Positions 1 to 7,619 of a DNA stretch of 20,467 nt are shown here, piece after piece. Position 1 is the stretch's first letter. The number at the start of each line of letters is the position of its first letter. The notes below the pieces were generated by a model. That model worked only from the letters and a program-made list of their open reading frames with translations, did not search any database and was not told the origin of the DNA. The stretch is taken from positions 1-20,467 of the forward strand of contig JANQIJ010000269.1 in the NCBI GenBank assembly GCA_028282185.1. Direction: 5' to 3'. The stretch is from Rhodospirillales bacterium. Lineage in GTDB: Bacteria; Pseudomonadota; Alphaproteobacteria; Rhodospirillales; Casp-alpha2. The position numbers and the translations under genes are program-made.

Positions 1-938
1 TTCAGCCCGCGGTCGGAGGCCACGGGCGGGATGTAGATCCGATCGAACAGACCGGTTTTCCGGATGCGATAGTTGGCGACGCAGTTGAGAGCGACGCCCC
101 CCGCGTAGCACAGGTTGCGCAGATGCGGCCGCGGTTTGGCCCAATGCTCGACTAGACGGAGCAGCGCTTCTTCCAGGGTCTTCTGGGCGCTTGCGGCCAG
201 GTCCTTGTGAAAGCCGCTGAGCGGTTCCGTCGGCCGGCGGTTGGGCTGCCTCAAAGTGTCGGCGAGCTTGCTCGAATAAAGGGGCTCGAAGGGCGAGCGC
301 ACCGGCGGGTTGCTGCGGATGAAATCGCGGTCAAGTCGCCAGCCTTCGACCGCCGGCTTGAGGAAAGGGCTCAGGTCGATGTCGGGGCGACCGTAGGGCG
401 CCAGTCCCATGACCTTGTATTCATCGCCGTCTGTAAATCCGAGGAAGTGAGTCATGGTGGTGTAGAACATGCCCAATGAGTTGCTGTTGGGAATGTCCTC
501 AAGAACCTTGATGCCGTCTGTCTTGGAGGCTTCGGCGACGAAACCGGCGGAGCCGTCCCCCGAGGCATCCAGGGAAAGACATAGGCCGTCTTCCAGCCCC
601 GAGCCGTAGAAGGCCGTGGCCAGGTGAGCGAGCTGGTGGTGGACACGGCGGATCGGCGGCACGCGACCATACTCATGGCGCAGCATGTCGGCGATAACCG
701 CTTCGAAACCGTCGTAGGTCTCGCCCGGAGTGACGACGAGATCGACGTCCGCCATCTCGATGCCGGCCTGCTTGAGGGCCGCGCGGATCGCGTAGAACGG
801 CAGCAAGCCGTAGCAGCTCTTGTTCCGCAGGTAGCGTTCTTCCTCGCAAACCGCGGCGAGGGCGCCGTCGATGGGGGTCGCCGCCGCCGGTTCGTGCTGA
901 TTGATGGTGATGCCGCCGTGCAGGCCCAATACGATCAT
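1..938 (-). CDS. NodU/CmcH-family carbamoyltransferase, C-terminus cut by the window edge
   Basis: The frame starts at an ATG (938-936) and stays open to the left edge, giving 312 complete codons of a family that usually runs to 500-600 residues. The visible part is the Kae1-like, ATP/carbamoyl-phosphate-using domain. It has the His cluster HHQLAH (residues 100-105), DASGDG (124-129), the family block KVMGLAPYGR (175-184) and CYAGGVALNCVANYRI (277-292), followed by IYIPPVASD near the edge. Family members transfer carbamoyl groups to hydroxyls of sugars or antibiotics (NodU on Nod factors, CmcH on cephems, TobZ on tobramycin). As the last visible gene of a glycan cluster, 41 nt after the GT41-like gene, it most likely O-carbamoylates a sugar of this glycan. 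Substrate is inferred from context only. No strong ribosome-binding site precedes the ATG, but the N-terminus MIVLGLHGG fits the family. Confidence 0.9.
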   Translation of the reverse strand, partial: MIVLGLHGGITINQHEPAAATPIDGALAAVCEEERYLRNKSCYGLLPFYAIRAALKQAGIEMADVDLVVTPGETYDGFEAVIADMLRHEYGRVPPIRRVHHQLAHLATAFYGSGLEDGLCLSLDASGDGSAGFVAEASKTDGIKVLEDIPNSNSLGMFYTTMTHFLGFTDGDEYKVMGLAPYGRPDIDLSPFLKPAVEGWRLDRDFIRSNPPVRSPFEPLYSSKLADTLRQPNRRPTEPLSGFHKDLAASAQKTLEEALLRLVEHWAKPRPHLRNLCYAGGVALNCVANYRIRKTGLFDRIYIPPVASDRGL

Positions 939-979
939 GTCAAAGCCGTTCGATGCTTATGTGGTTCGGTGTTCAGGCG

Positions 980-2491
980 CTAGGCCGCTGCCAGCGATTG
1001 GAAACAGGTGTCGATCGCCCGAACGAAGGCGTCCGGTCGCGCCGGGTGGTCTGCCGCCAGGGCGGCCCTGACCTTAAGCCGGGCGCGGTCGCGGCCGCTC
1101 GCCGTGGCGATTTCCTGGACCAAGCGGCGGTAAGCCGCCCGGTCCGGCGCGATGAAATCGGCAAGGCCCAAGGTCCGAAGCAGGCCTTCGACGCCGCGGG
1201 CGGCTGGCCCGTCTCCCTTGAGCGTGATCGCCGGAACTCCGGCACAGAGCCCTTCGACGGCGGCGGCACTCGAGCCCAAGCGCGGGTTGTCGAGGACAAG
1301 GTCGATGAGCCGGAACCTGGCAAGATGATCGGCGTGATCGACCACGGGGGCAAAGACTAGGCGCCCCGGATCGATATGCTGATTAGCCGCATGGCTGCGC
1401 AGGTTGGCGCGCGCCGTCGCGGTTCCCGCCATCATCCATAGAACCGCATTCGGCACCGCCGCCAGGATATCAAGCCAGCAATCGAACAGGGCCGCGTCCA
1501 GCTTGTAGGGGTTGGTGAAACCGGCGAAGACCGGCCCCCTGTCCGGCAGGCCGGCGGCGCGCCGGTCGCCCGCCGCGGCCGGCACCTGGGGCGCGTAGAG
1601 CGGCAGATAAGCGGACAGCCGGAGCAACGCCTCCGGATAGGTTGCCGCCTCTTCGTCGGTGATCATGTGATCGTCGCTCAGGATGTGGTCCATCGTCGGG
1701 ATGCCGGCGCTGCCGCCATAGCCCCAGGCACTGATCTGAATCGGCGCCAGACGCTGGTGAAACAGAGGCGTCGGTGCGCCGCGGATGTTGCGGGTCGTGT
1801 CGATCAACAGGTCAAGCTTGTCGTTCATGATCGTCCCGACCGCTTGGTTCCAGGTGGTGTCACCCAGGAAGCGATACGCGTCACAGGCCGGCGAAACGGT
1901 CGCCGCGACAGTGTCTCGGGTTTCATCCGGTGCGAAGGAATAGGCGAACACGGAGAAGGCTGCCCGGTCCTGTCCGGCCATGACCGGCCATAGCGGTATG
2001 CCACAGGTATGGGCGCGAAAGTCGACGGACAGATAGCCGACGCGGATTTTGCCGTTGACCTTGCGACCTGTCGGCGCGGGGAGGGGCCTCCGGTCGGGCC
2101 GGAAGCGATGGTTTCTCGCCGTGGCCATTGCGATGCCCTGTTTCTCCGTATGATGGATCGACAGGTAACAAAGGGGCTCAACACCGCCAAGGTCCGCATC
2201 GCGGGCCAGCGCCGATCGCAGGGCCGCCGCCACGGGTTCGCGCGCGCGCCAGTTACAGGTCGCGTCAAGACAATGCAGCAGGCGCCTATGGAGGTCCCGG
2301 TTTTCCGGGTGTTCATCGGCAAGATCGCCATAGGCCGTTGCGGCGGCGGCGAAGTCGCCCGCAAAGAAGGCTTGGTCGGCGGCGGCTCGGGGGTTGCCGT
2401 CGTCGGGGGCCTCGGGATAGCTGCGGGCGCCCAACGCCCGGGCAAACACCCATCTGTCCCAGGACGCCGCGCCAAACCGATCAAAATCCAT
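980..2491 (-). CDS. GT41 (OGT/SPINDLY-like) glycosyltransferase with short TPR-like N-terminus
   Basis: This 503-residue protein has an alpha-helical, TPR-like N-terminus (about 35-130) and a C-terminal GT41 catalytic region. Recognisable blocks are IRVGYLSVDFRAH (149-161, with the His of the DF-x-x-H motif), APIQISAWGYGGSAG (249-263, the family P-x-Q-x-x-x-x-G-Y block), FAGFTNPYKLD (322-332, with the conserved Lys330 equivalent to the diphosphate-contacting Lys of human OGT), and LDNPRLG...CAGVPAITLKGD (400-427). Family members use UDP-GlcNAc or GDP-fucose to glycosylate Ser/Thr of proteins; many bacterial members sit in glycan or flagellin-glycosylation loci. One oddity: the loop usually reading G-G/H-T-T-T is GSSAAAVEGL here (406-415), so donor use may differ. 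It starts 15 nt after the methyltransferase gene and precedes the carbamoyltransferase by 41 nt. Family assignment is firm; acceptor and donor are unknown. Confidence 0.85.
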   Translation of the reverse strand: MDFDRFGAASWDRWVFARALGARSYPEAPDDGNPRAAADQAFFAGDFAAAATAYGDLADEHPENRDLHRRLLHCLDATCNWRAREPVAAALRSALARDADLGGVEPLCYLSIHHTEKQGIAMATARNHRFRPDRRPLPAPTGRKVNGKIRVGYLSVDFRAHTCGIPLWPVMAGQDRAAFSVFAYSFAPDETRDTVAATVSPACDAYRFLGDTTWNQAVGTIMNDKLDLLIDTTRNIRGAPTPLFHQRLAPIQISAWGYGGSAGIPTMDHILSDDHMITDEEAATYPEALLRLSAYLPLYAPQVPAAAGDRRAAGLPDRGPVFAGFTNPYKLDAALFDCWLDILAAVPNAVLWMMAGTATARANLRSHAANQHIDPGRLVFAPVVDHADHLARFRLIDLVLDNPRLGSSAAAVEGLCAGVPAITLKGDGPAARGVEGLLRTLGLADFIAPDRAAYRRLVQEIATASGRDRARLKVRAALAADHPARPDAFVRAIDTCFQSLAAA

Positions 2492-2506
2492 TACCGGCCG
2501 GTCGGA

Positions 2507-3532
2507 TCAAGCTTGGTTGTAGGCGCCGCCGTGCGAGGATACGGCGAAACGTCCGAAGAACTGCTCGAAGGCGCCTTCGAACGTGGTTTCCTGGTGTTCG
2601 CGCTTGACGAAGATGCGTGGGATGCCATGCATGTCGACGCGATTTTCGATGTTCAGGCGCCGGACTTCCTCCAATCCCATGGTGGCGAGGGCCGCGTCGT
2701 AATCCAACTGATGGCGTAGCGGTTTTCGTTTGCCGCTGTCCCGGATATAGAAGTACCCGCCTGGCTTCAGTGCGCGGGTGCTGTGGTGGAGAAGCCAGGT
2801 GATGCCCGCCGGCGTGACCTCGTTCAGGACCCATGTGGCGCTGACGAGATCGATGGATTGGTCGGCGATCAGCCCATAGTGCCAGGAAGGGACCTGGCGG
2901 ATCGCGTATTTCACGCCGTCGTTCAGTTCCGAGACCATGGCTTCCGGCGACAGGCCGAGGGTCTCACAGTCGACCAGGTCAAGCCGCGGCCGCTCGATCC
3001 CGGCGACGGCCATGAGGAACCGGCGCTGCGCTTCGTAGCTCGCGGGGTGGGCCTCCAGGGCCGTATACTGGGCGCCAAGCCCGATCAACGAATAAAGCGC
3101 GTTGGCGCCGAGCCCGGGGCCGATGTCGAGGTGCCTCGGCCTTTCCGGCAGGCCGGCGGCCCAGGTGCATATGGCGCCATAATCCTGGGCCTTCACGCTG
3201 GCCGTGCTGTCGATGTAAAGCGCGAAGTCTTGGGGCGTTTCGAACGGCACGAGGACCTGCACCGCCTCGGCCAGGGCCTCCCGTATCTTCCCGTGCATGG
3301 CGTCGAAATCGTTGCAGCGGATGGCTTTGGGCGTGTCATAGATCTCACCCGACATCGCCAGATACTGCAGCACGGTAATCACCGCCGGACTGTTGCCGAT
3401 ATGCTCCATCTGGTCACCGTCGACCCATCGGAAGGGATCGCCGATGCGGTTGAAACGTTCGCCGTAAAGCCAGCCGTCACGCTGCAGCGCCGCGTCTCGA
3501 GACTGTAGGATATCGTCGTATAAAGAAGGCAT
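2507..3532 (-). CDS. SAM-dependent methyltransferase, probable sugar O-methyltransferase type
   Basis: The 341-residue protein has a class I SAM-binding fold in its middle: motif I HLDIGPGLGANA (134-145) and an acidic residue after strand 2 at Glu160 (TALEAHP). A later LKPGGYFYIRD block is typical of motif post-III. The 130-residue N-terminal region is not a standard SAM domain and resembles the long leader of sugar O-methyltransferases found in polysaccharide loci, a comparison from memory. The ATG at 3532 has a strong GGAGG 8 nt upstream, lying inside the end of the preceding gene, whose stop is only 3 nt away; the two genes are almost certainly co-translated. Its role is inferred to be methylation of a glycan residue or sugar precursor. 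Target position unknown. Confidence 0.75.
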   Translation of the reverse strand: MPSLYDDILQSRDAALQRDGWLYGERFNRIGDPFRWVDGDQMEHIGNSPAVITVLQYLAMSGEIYDTPKAIRCNDFDAMHGKIREALAEAVQVLVPFETPQDFALYIDSTASVKAQDYGAICTWAAGLPERPRHLDIGPGLGANALYSLIGLGAQYTALEAHPASYEAQRRFLMAVAGIERPRLDLVDCETLGLSPEAMVSELNDGVKYAIRQVPSWHYGLIADQSIDLVSATWVLNEVTPAGITWLLHHSTRALKPGGYFYIRDSGKRKPLRHQLDYDAALATMGLEEVRRLNIENRVDMHGIPRIFVKREHQETTFEGAFEQFFGRFAVSSHGGAYNQA

Positions 3533-3535
3533 GGT

Positions 3536-4288
3536 TCAGGCCTCCATGTGCGGCGTCGTTTTCTTGAAATAGCAATACTTGGTGGCGAACGGGAAACGGT
3601 GCATCTCCAGGTTCCCGATGCCGATCACGTCGGCCACGACGTCCGTGCATTGCGGTGTCTCGTCCGACGCAAAGCCGCCCATCAAGACGACGCCGCCCAC
3701 GGGCATGCGTGGCCAAACGGCTTCCAGGGCGGTGCGCTCGACCTCGTAAAGGCCGGAATGGAGTATCAGCAGGCCGCAAACCTCGCCCGTGCCCGACTGG
3801 AAGAAGGCGGGCACGGTATCCTCCGGCGGCCCCTTGACCAGGGTGATTTTTTCGAACTGATTGAATTGAATGGCCCTGTTGAAGAGATCGACCGAGGCGT
3901 CGAGAAGCGCGGGGTCCGCCGGCTCGATTCGCTTGCCGTTGGGCAGCGTGTAACCGTCGAACGTATCGAAGCCGACGATCTTGCGGACATAGTTTCGGTG
4001 CTCGTAGATCTCCGAGAAATGGGCCATGGCGAAAAGGCTCTGGCCCTCGAGGACGCCAATTTCGGCGACCACGCCGGGCACGCCCAGGATTTCGCGAAAG
4101 GTGTCGTGGAACACCAGGAATTTGGTGACATCCTGGGTCCGAGCGACGCGGGCGAAATTGTAGAGCAGGATCTCCGGCAGGGCCTGGTGGCGCGTGACCA
4201 GGTCCATGTACTCGTCCAGCAGGCCGAGTTCCTTCTCGGAATAGTTGGCCGTGTTTCCGGTCAAAGAATCGGTGCGTGGTTTGTTCAT
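3536..4288 (-). CDS. TylF/MycF-like methyltransferase homologue lacking the metal-binding aspartates
   Basis: This is a 250-residue protein. The start is taken at the ATG at 4288 because AAGGA lies just upstream and similarity begins right after; an upstream in-frame ATG at 4369 would add 27 low-complexity residues. The SAM part is recognisable: AEIGVLEGQS (75-84), GFDTFDGY (106-113), and a KITLVKGPPEDTVPAFF segment typical of TylF-like sugar O-methyltransferases. In that family Mg2+ is held by Asp residues in a D-x-D-L-Y motif and in D-D-Y after the next strand. Here the first reads HSGLY (177-181) and the second MGGF (203-206), so all usual ligands are absent. It may be an inactive or partner subunit, or use different chemistry. 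It follows a 244-nt gap and precedes the next methyltransferase by 3 nt, perhaps working with it. Confidence 0.75.
   Translation of the reverse strand: MNKPRTDSLTGNTANYSEKELGLLDEYMDLVTRHQALPEILLYNFARVARTQDVTKFLVFHDTFREILGVPGVVAEIGVLEGQSLFAMAHFSEIYEHRNYVRKIVGFDTFDGYTLPNGKRIEPADPALLDASVDLFNRAIQFNQFEKITLVKGPPEDTVPAFFQSGTGEVCGLLILHSGLYEVERTALEAVWPRMPVGGVVLMGGFASDETPQCTDVVADVIGIGNLEMHRFPFATKYCYFKKTTPHMEA
3541..3545 (-). promoter_or_regulatory. Shine-Dalgarno for the 2507-3532 methyltransferase
   Basis: GGAGG on the minus strand, 8 nt before the ATG at 3532 and embedded in the last codons of the upstream gene. It supports both this start and translational coupling. Confidence 0.7.
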
Positions 4289-4532
4289 GGTTCCTTTCCA
4301 TTGTCGGCCCCGGTGCCGGCTGATCAGTGCGCGACGGCGGGGCGGCCAACTGGATGACACCGCCGTCATGCGGGCGCAGGTGAAGCCGGTGTCCTTGATG
4401 GATGCCCTCGATCAGGGCGGACAGCTCGAAACGGTCGTGAGGGCTTTCATCAAGGCAGACGGTGACCTAGGTGCGAGGTGCCGGAATCGTCCGTCGGGAA
4501 GATCAATGGCGCGCGTATCGCCGGGCCGTGTC
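4289..4532 (-). other. 244-nt non-coding gap, longest in the window
   Basis: This lies between the second TIGR04372-like gene and the TylF-like gene, in a cluster where most junctions overlap or are under 80 nt. It holds a small perfect hairpin (GCCCT/AGGGC, 5-nt loop, 4404-4418) and a 7-bp inverted repeat with a 24-nt loop (4356-4362 with 4387-4393). No U-tract follows, and no convincing -35/-10 pair was found by eye. It could hold a promoter or attenuator for the four-gene tail, or be a degenerate gene end. No function can be assigned. Confidence 0.35.
4292..4296 (-). promoter_or_regulatory. Shine-Dalgarno deciding the 4288 start
   Basis: AAGGA on the minus strand ends 3 nt before the ATG at 4288. 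It is a little close, but it is the only good ribosome-binding match near the beginning of the TylF-like homology and is the reason for preferring this start over the ATG at 4369. Confidence 0.45.
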
Positions 4533-5798
4533 TTAGTCGAGAAGTTCCCTGTGGTTTCGCAAGAACGAGGCGGCAATCGCCCCGCGTCCACCGGGACCAT
4601 CGTCGAGGCGCACGGCTTTCCAAAAGGCATCGTAAAGGGCGTCATCGCCGGGCGCCGGTGCATGCTCGCCGGCCAGCCGTGCCTCGAACTCCTGAGCGAA
4701 GGCTAGGATGTCGTCGGCCGAGTTTTCGATGAGCGTGATCCCGACATCGGTGTACTGCTGGGTCGAGACGAATCTGTCAGCTCCCAGATCGACGATCTCC
4801 CGCGCGGTCAGGTAGCGGTTTTCGGTCTCCGACCAGTGGAGTTTCGGCAGCCACAGACCGTCACGGTAGAAGATGGGCTCGTCTCCCAGGTACATGGTCG
4901 TCATGAACGGTGTTGCATTGATGGCGCCGTAGGGCTTTCGGAAGATCACGCAGAGTTCCGAAATGCCGCTGGTCGAGCCGACGAAGAACCGACATCGCCA
5001 ACCAAGGTATAAATCCCGCTCGGCGGTTCGGTGATGCGAGGCATAGTCGATGATCAGCGGCGACGTGCTTTCGAACGGCTGCGCGACATCGGCGCCCATG
5101 CGGATCACGGCATAGCCCTTGGCGGCGAAGTGTTCCGCCATGGGCCGCATTTTCTCGATGTCGGTGTTGCGGTAGTCGTGATAGGCCCAATCTCGGCCGG
5201 GTTGGATCCTCTCAAGATGGATATGGTCGCGGTTGGCGATCAGGATCACGGGCTGATCTTTCGTCACGCCCAGGCTTTCCAGCCAGGCATCGCCTTCCTT
5301 GATCCACCGTGTGTCCGGCTCCAGCGTTGGGCCGACCCGGGCGCGGATGCCGTCGCTGTCGAAATAGCGGATTGGGGCGCGGTGGGCCTGGCCGCCCGGC
5401 AGGCGGGACAACGGCTTGGCCACGTAACGCGCCCAATTGGTCGGGCGGATTTTTCGGCGGACCATGCGTATGGCCGCGTCGTTGACTGGGGTGCCGGCAA
5501 AATAAATCAAATCAATAGGCCGCCGGCCCTGCCACTCGGCCATGTCGCAAAGGTAGAGGTCCGATGCCGGAAGAATGTGGCCGATGCGGCTGACGCCGAT
5601 CTCGCCGACGCGGATCAACACGAATGGTGCCAGCAGCCGAATAATGAGCGCCATCGGGTAACCCACGAAATAGATCATGACCAAGTCGCGCAGATGCGCC
5701 AACGGAGAGGCCCAGGCGAACAGGCGGGATGCCGCGGTCCGGGTCTGGGAATCTGAGTGGGGCATGCGGTCGAGGTTCCGGGCGGTGGCAGTGTTCAT
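4533..5798 (-). CDS. TIGR04372-like putative glycosyltransferase (first in coordinate order)
   Basis: The 421-residue protein starts at the ATG at 5798, which forms an ATGA overlap with the stop of the transketolase C-terminal gene; upstream in-frame codons (to 5900) belong to that gene's territory. A hydrophobic N-terminal stretch (about 35-65) suggests membrane association. The C-terminal part carries blocks typical of this uncharacterised glycosyltransferase family: ILIANRD (185-191), DYRNTDI (208-214), GYAVIRMG (228-235), IIDYASHH (249-256) and CRFFVGSTSGISEL (269-282). The last is comparable to the nucleotide-sugar-binding end of GT-B enzymes. The same blocks recur in the protein at 14365-15930. 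It likely transfers a sugar during assembly of the glycan; donor and acceptor unknown. The stop is followed by the 244-nt gap. Confidence 0.75.
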   Translation of the reverse strand: MNTATARNLDRMPHSDSQTRTAASRLFAWASPLAHLRDLVMIYFVGYPMALIIRLLAPFVLIRVGEIGVSRIGHILPASDLYLCDMAEWQGRRPIDLIYFAGTPVNDAAIRMVRRKIRPTNWARYVAKPLSRLPGGQAHRAPIRYFDSDGIRARVGPTLEPDTRWIKEGDAWLESLGVTKDQPVILIANRDHIHLERIQPGRDWAYHDYRNTDIEKMRPMAEHFAAKGYAVIRMGADVAQPFESTSPLIIDYASHHRTAERDLYLGWRCRFFVGSTSGISELCVIFRKPYGAINATPFMTTMYLGDEPIFYRDGLWLPKLHWSETENRYLTAREIVDLGADRFVSTQQYTDVGITLIENSADDILAFAQEFEARLAGEHAPAPGDDALYDAFWKAVRLDDGPGGRGAIAASFLRNHRELLD

Positions 5799-6709
5799 GC
5801 CAGGGCTTTCTTGATCAGCTCCAGGTCGAGGCCGTGTTCGCGCAGAAGATCCTGGTGCGAGCCGTAACAATGGATGAAGGCGTCCTTCAGGGTGAAACAT
5901 TTCAACTCGCAGCCGGCGCCCGTCTCCCAGGCGACTTCGCGGACGCGAGACGACAGGCCGCCGTGGGGCACATGCTCCTCCAGGACAATGACCCGGTCAT
6001 GGCCGCGCAATATGTCGGCGACCCCCTCGATATCGAAAGGCTTGATGGTGTGACACGAATAGACCGAAACCGGATCGTTGCTCGCGCCCAACTCGTCGGC
6101 CAGGTCGACCGCCATCTTCACCGTGATGCCGTATGATAGAATAGCGGTCCCCTTCCCGGCCCGCAGCCGCCGCACCCGGCCGACCTGAAACGGACCGTCG
6201 GCGTTCTGGGTCAGATCCGGTTCACCGGCCTTTCCCAGGCGCATGTAGACGGGGCCCGTGCTTTCCGTCGCGCACCATTCGGTCGCCGCCTTCATTTCCA
6301 TGGGGTCGCAGGGCGCCAGCACGGTCATGTTGGGGACGGCCGTGGCGATGGCGATGTCCTCCATGGTGTGGTGGGTGCCGCCCAATGTCGAATAGATGAC
6401 GCCGGCGCCCATGCCGATGACCGTAACCGGGAGGTTCTGATAGGCAAGGTCGTCGCGGATCATTTCGAACGGCCGGTACAACGAGAACGTGGCGATCGTG
6501 TAGCAGAACGGGCGCATGCCGCGCAGCGCCATGCCCGCGGCGATACCGATCATCGCTTGTTCGGCGACGCCGACATTAACGAAGCGCTCGGGAAAGTTTT
6601 CCCGGAAGTTGACCATCGACCCGGCCGGCGAGATGTCGGCGACCAGGGCGCAGATGCGTTTGTCGCGGCTGCCGATTTCAAAAATGGCGTCGGCGAATTT
6701 GTTTCTCAT
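5795..6709 (-). CDS. Transketolase-like C-terminal subunit (pyrimidine-binding and C-terminal domains)
   Basis: This is a 304-residue second half of a split, thiamine-diphosphate transketolase. It contains RFVNVGVAEQAMIGIAAGMA (42-61), in which Glu50 corresponds to the cofactor-activating glutamate, then the GGTHHTMEDIA segment (110-120), and the transketolase C-terminal domain (ILSYGITVKMA, VIVLEEHVPHGGL). The ATG at 6709 overlaps the stop of the N-terminal subunit gene as ATGA, which fixes the start and implies stoichiometric production of the two halves. Such pairs move two-carbon ketol units between sugar phosphates. Within a glycan cluster it is more likely to make a specialised precursor (for example a heptulose, or a ketose that is later aminated) than to serve central metabolism. 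That role is inferred. Confidence 0.9.
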   Translation of the reverse strand: MRNKFADAIFEIGSRDKRICALVADISPAGSMVNFRENFPERFVNVGVAEQAMIGIAAGMALRGMRPFCYTIATFSLYRPFEMIRDDLAYQNLPVTVIGMGAGVIYSTLGGTHHTMEDIAIATAVPNMTVLAPCDPMEMKAATEWCATESTGPVYMRLGKAGEPDLTQNADGPFQVGRVRRLRAGKGTAILSYGITVKMAVDLADELGASNDPVSVYSCHTIKPFDIEGVADILRGHDRVIVLEEHVPHGGLSSRVREVAWETGAGCELKCFTLKDAFIHCYGSHQDLLREHGLDLELIKKALA

Positions 6710-7542
6710 GAAGAAATCTCCCCAAGCTCGCTGATCGCCTGCTGATATTCCTCTGGGCTGGGTGAGCGGTAATGCCAGATCGGCACGCCCTCCATGAAGG
6801 ACACCCCGCGACCCTTGACCGTGTTGCCGATGAGCATGAACGGTCTGCCGCCCTTGCGGTTGACCACGGCGTCGAACACGGCGCCCGCGTCGTGGCCGTT
6901 GACTTCGGCCGTTTCCCATCCGAAGGCGTCGATCTTTTCCCGGATCGGATAGAACTGTGGATGGGTCTCGCGGGTGTCGCCGAAGGACTGCATGCCGTTG
7001 TGGTCAAGAAAGCCGATCAGGTTGTCGACGCCCATGTTGGCCGCCATCATCATGCATTCCCAGGTCGAGCCTTCCTGAAGTTCGCCGTCGCTGAACACCG
7101 TGAATATGCGGCGGTCCGATTTGTGGATGAACTTTTCCGTGTAGGCCATGCCCGTGGCCAGTCCCATGCCGTGGCCGAGCGAACCGGTCGAGGCTTCGAT
7201 GCCTGGTACGCCGTAATCGGGATGACAGCCAAGCTGCCCCTCCGGTTTGCAGTATAGGTCCAGGTCCGTCTGGCTCAGGATGCCCAGGTCTTCGAGGACG
7301 ACGTACTGGATCATGCAGCCGTGACCCTTTGACATGACGAAGGTATCGGTAAAGGCGCCGCCGGTGTCCTTGGCCATCAGTCCGTTGTAAATCGCATCGA
7401 CCATTTCCGTGGCCGAAAAGGCGGCGGCCGCGTGGAGCGCCGTCACCTGTTGGGAGATATCCAAGATCTTGCGGCGGTATCGCATACAGCGCCGGCGCGC
7501 GGCCGCGAGGTCGAAATCGTTTCTATGTTCGGTATTGTTCAC
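6706..7542 (-). CDS. Transketolase-like N-terminal subunit (ThDP diphosphate-binding domain)
   Basis: The 278-residue first half of the split transketolase starts at a GTG (7542-7540) without an obvious Shine-Dalgarno. The residues that bind the thiamine diphosphate tail are visible: KGHG (72-75), GSLGHGMGLATG (120-131), and the metal/diphosphate motif SDGELQEG (151-158) closing with DHN (180-182), the expected G/S-D-G ... N spacing. The length matches stand-alone N-terminal subunits. It lies 77 nt after the aminotransferase and overlaps the C-terminal subunit by 4 nt. The combination aminotransferase plus split transketolase suggests that a ketose phosphate is made and aminated in this pathway (inference). 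An alternative ATG at Met20 exists, but the GTG start gives the longer, family-like N-terminus. Confidence 0.9.
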   Translation of the reverse strand: MNNTEHRNDFDLAAARRRCMRYRRKILDISQQVTALHAAAAFSATEMVDAIYNGLMAKDTGGAFTDTFVMSKGHGCMIQYVVLEDLGILSQTDLDLYCKPEGQLGCHPDYGVPGIEASTGSLGHGMGLATGMAYTEKFIHKSDRRIFTVFSDGELQEGSTWECMMMAANMGVDNLIGFLDHNGMQSFGDTRETHPQFYPIREKIDAFGWETAEVNGHDAGAVFDAVVNRKGGRPFMLIGNTVKGRGVSFMEGVPIWHYRSPSPEEYQQAISELGEISS

Positions 7543-7619
7543 CGGATCATCCAGTTGTCTGTGGGTCTGTTGGTTGCTGTGGGTTTCGTGGTATCACGGT
7601 TCTGGGGCGCAGAAGCGGG

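Noticed and set aside
2783..3508. Plus-strand open frame of 241 codons opposite the methyltransferase
   Set aside because: Antisense shadow with arginine/glycine/aspartate-rich composition and no family motifs; the minus-strand methyltransferase explains the region.
3548..4357. Long open frame on the plus strand (269 codons) opposite the TylF-like gene
   Set aside because: It mirrors the real gene's codon phase, has no recognisable domain and no ribosome-binding site; it is a GC-rich antisense shadow.
4289..4369. N-terminal extension of the TylF-like protein to an ATG at 4369
   Set aside because: The extra 27 residues are Arg/Ser/Pro-rich with no similarity, and a Shine-Dalgarno sits directly before the ATG at 4288.
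4404..4418. GCCCT-CGATC-AGGGC hairpin as a rho-independent terminator
   Set aside because: The stem is only 5 bp and no T-run follows on the minus strand.
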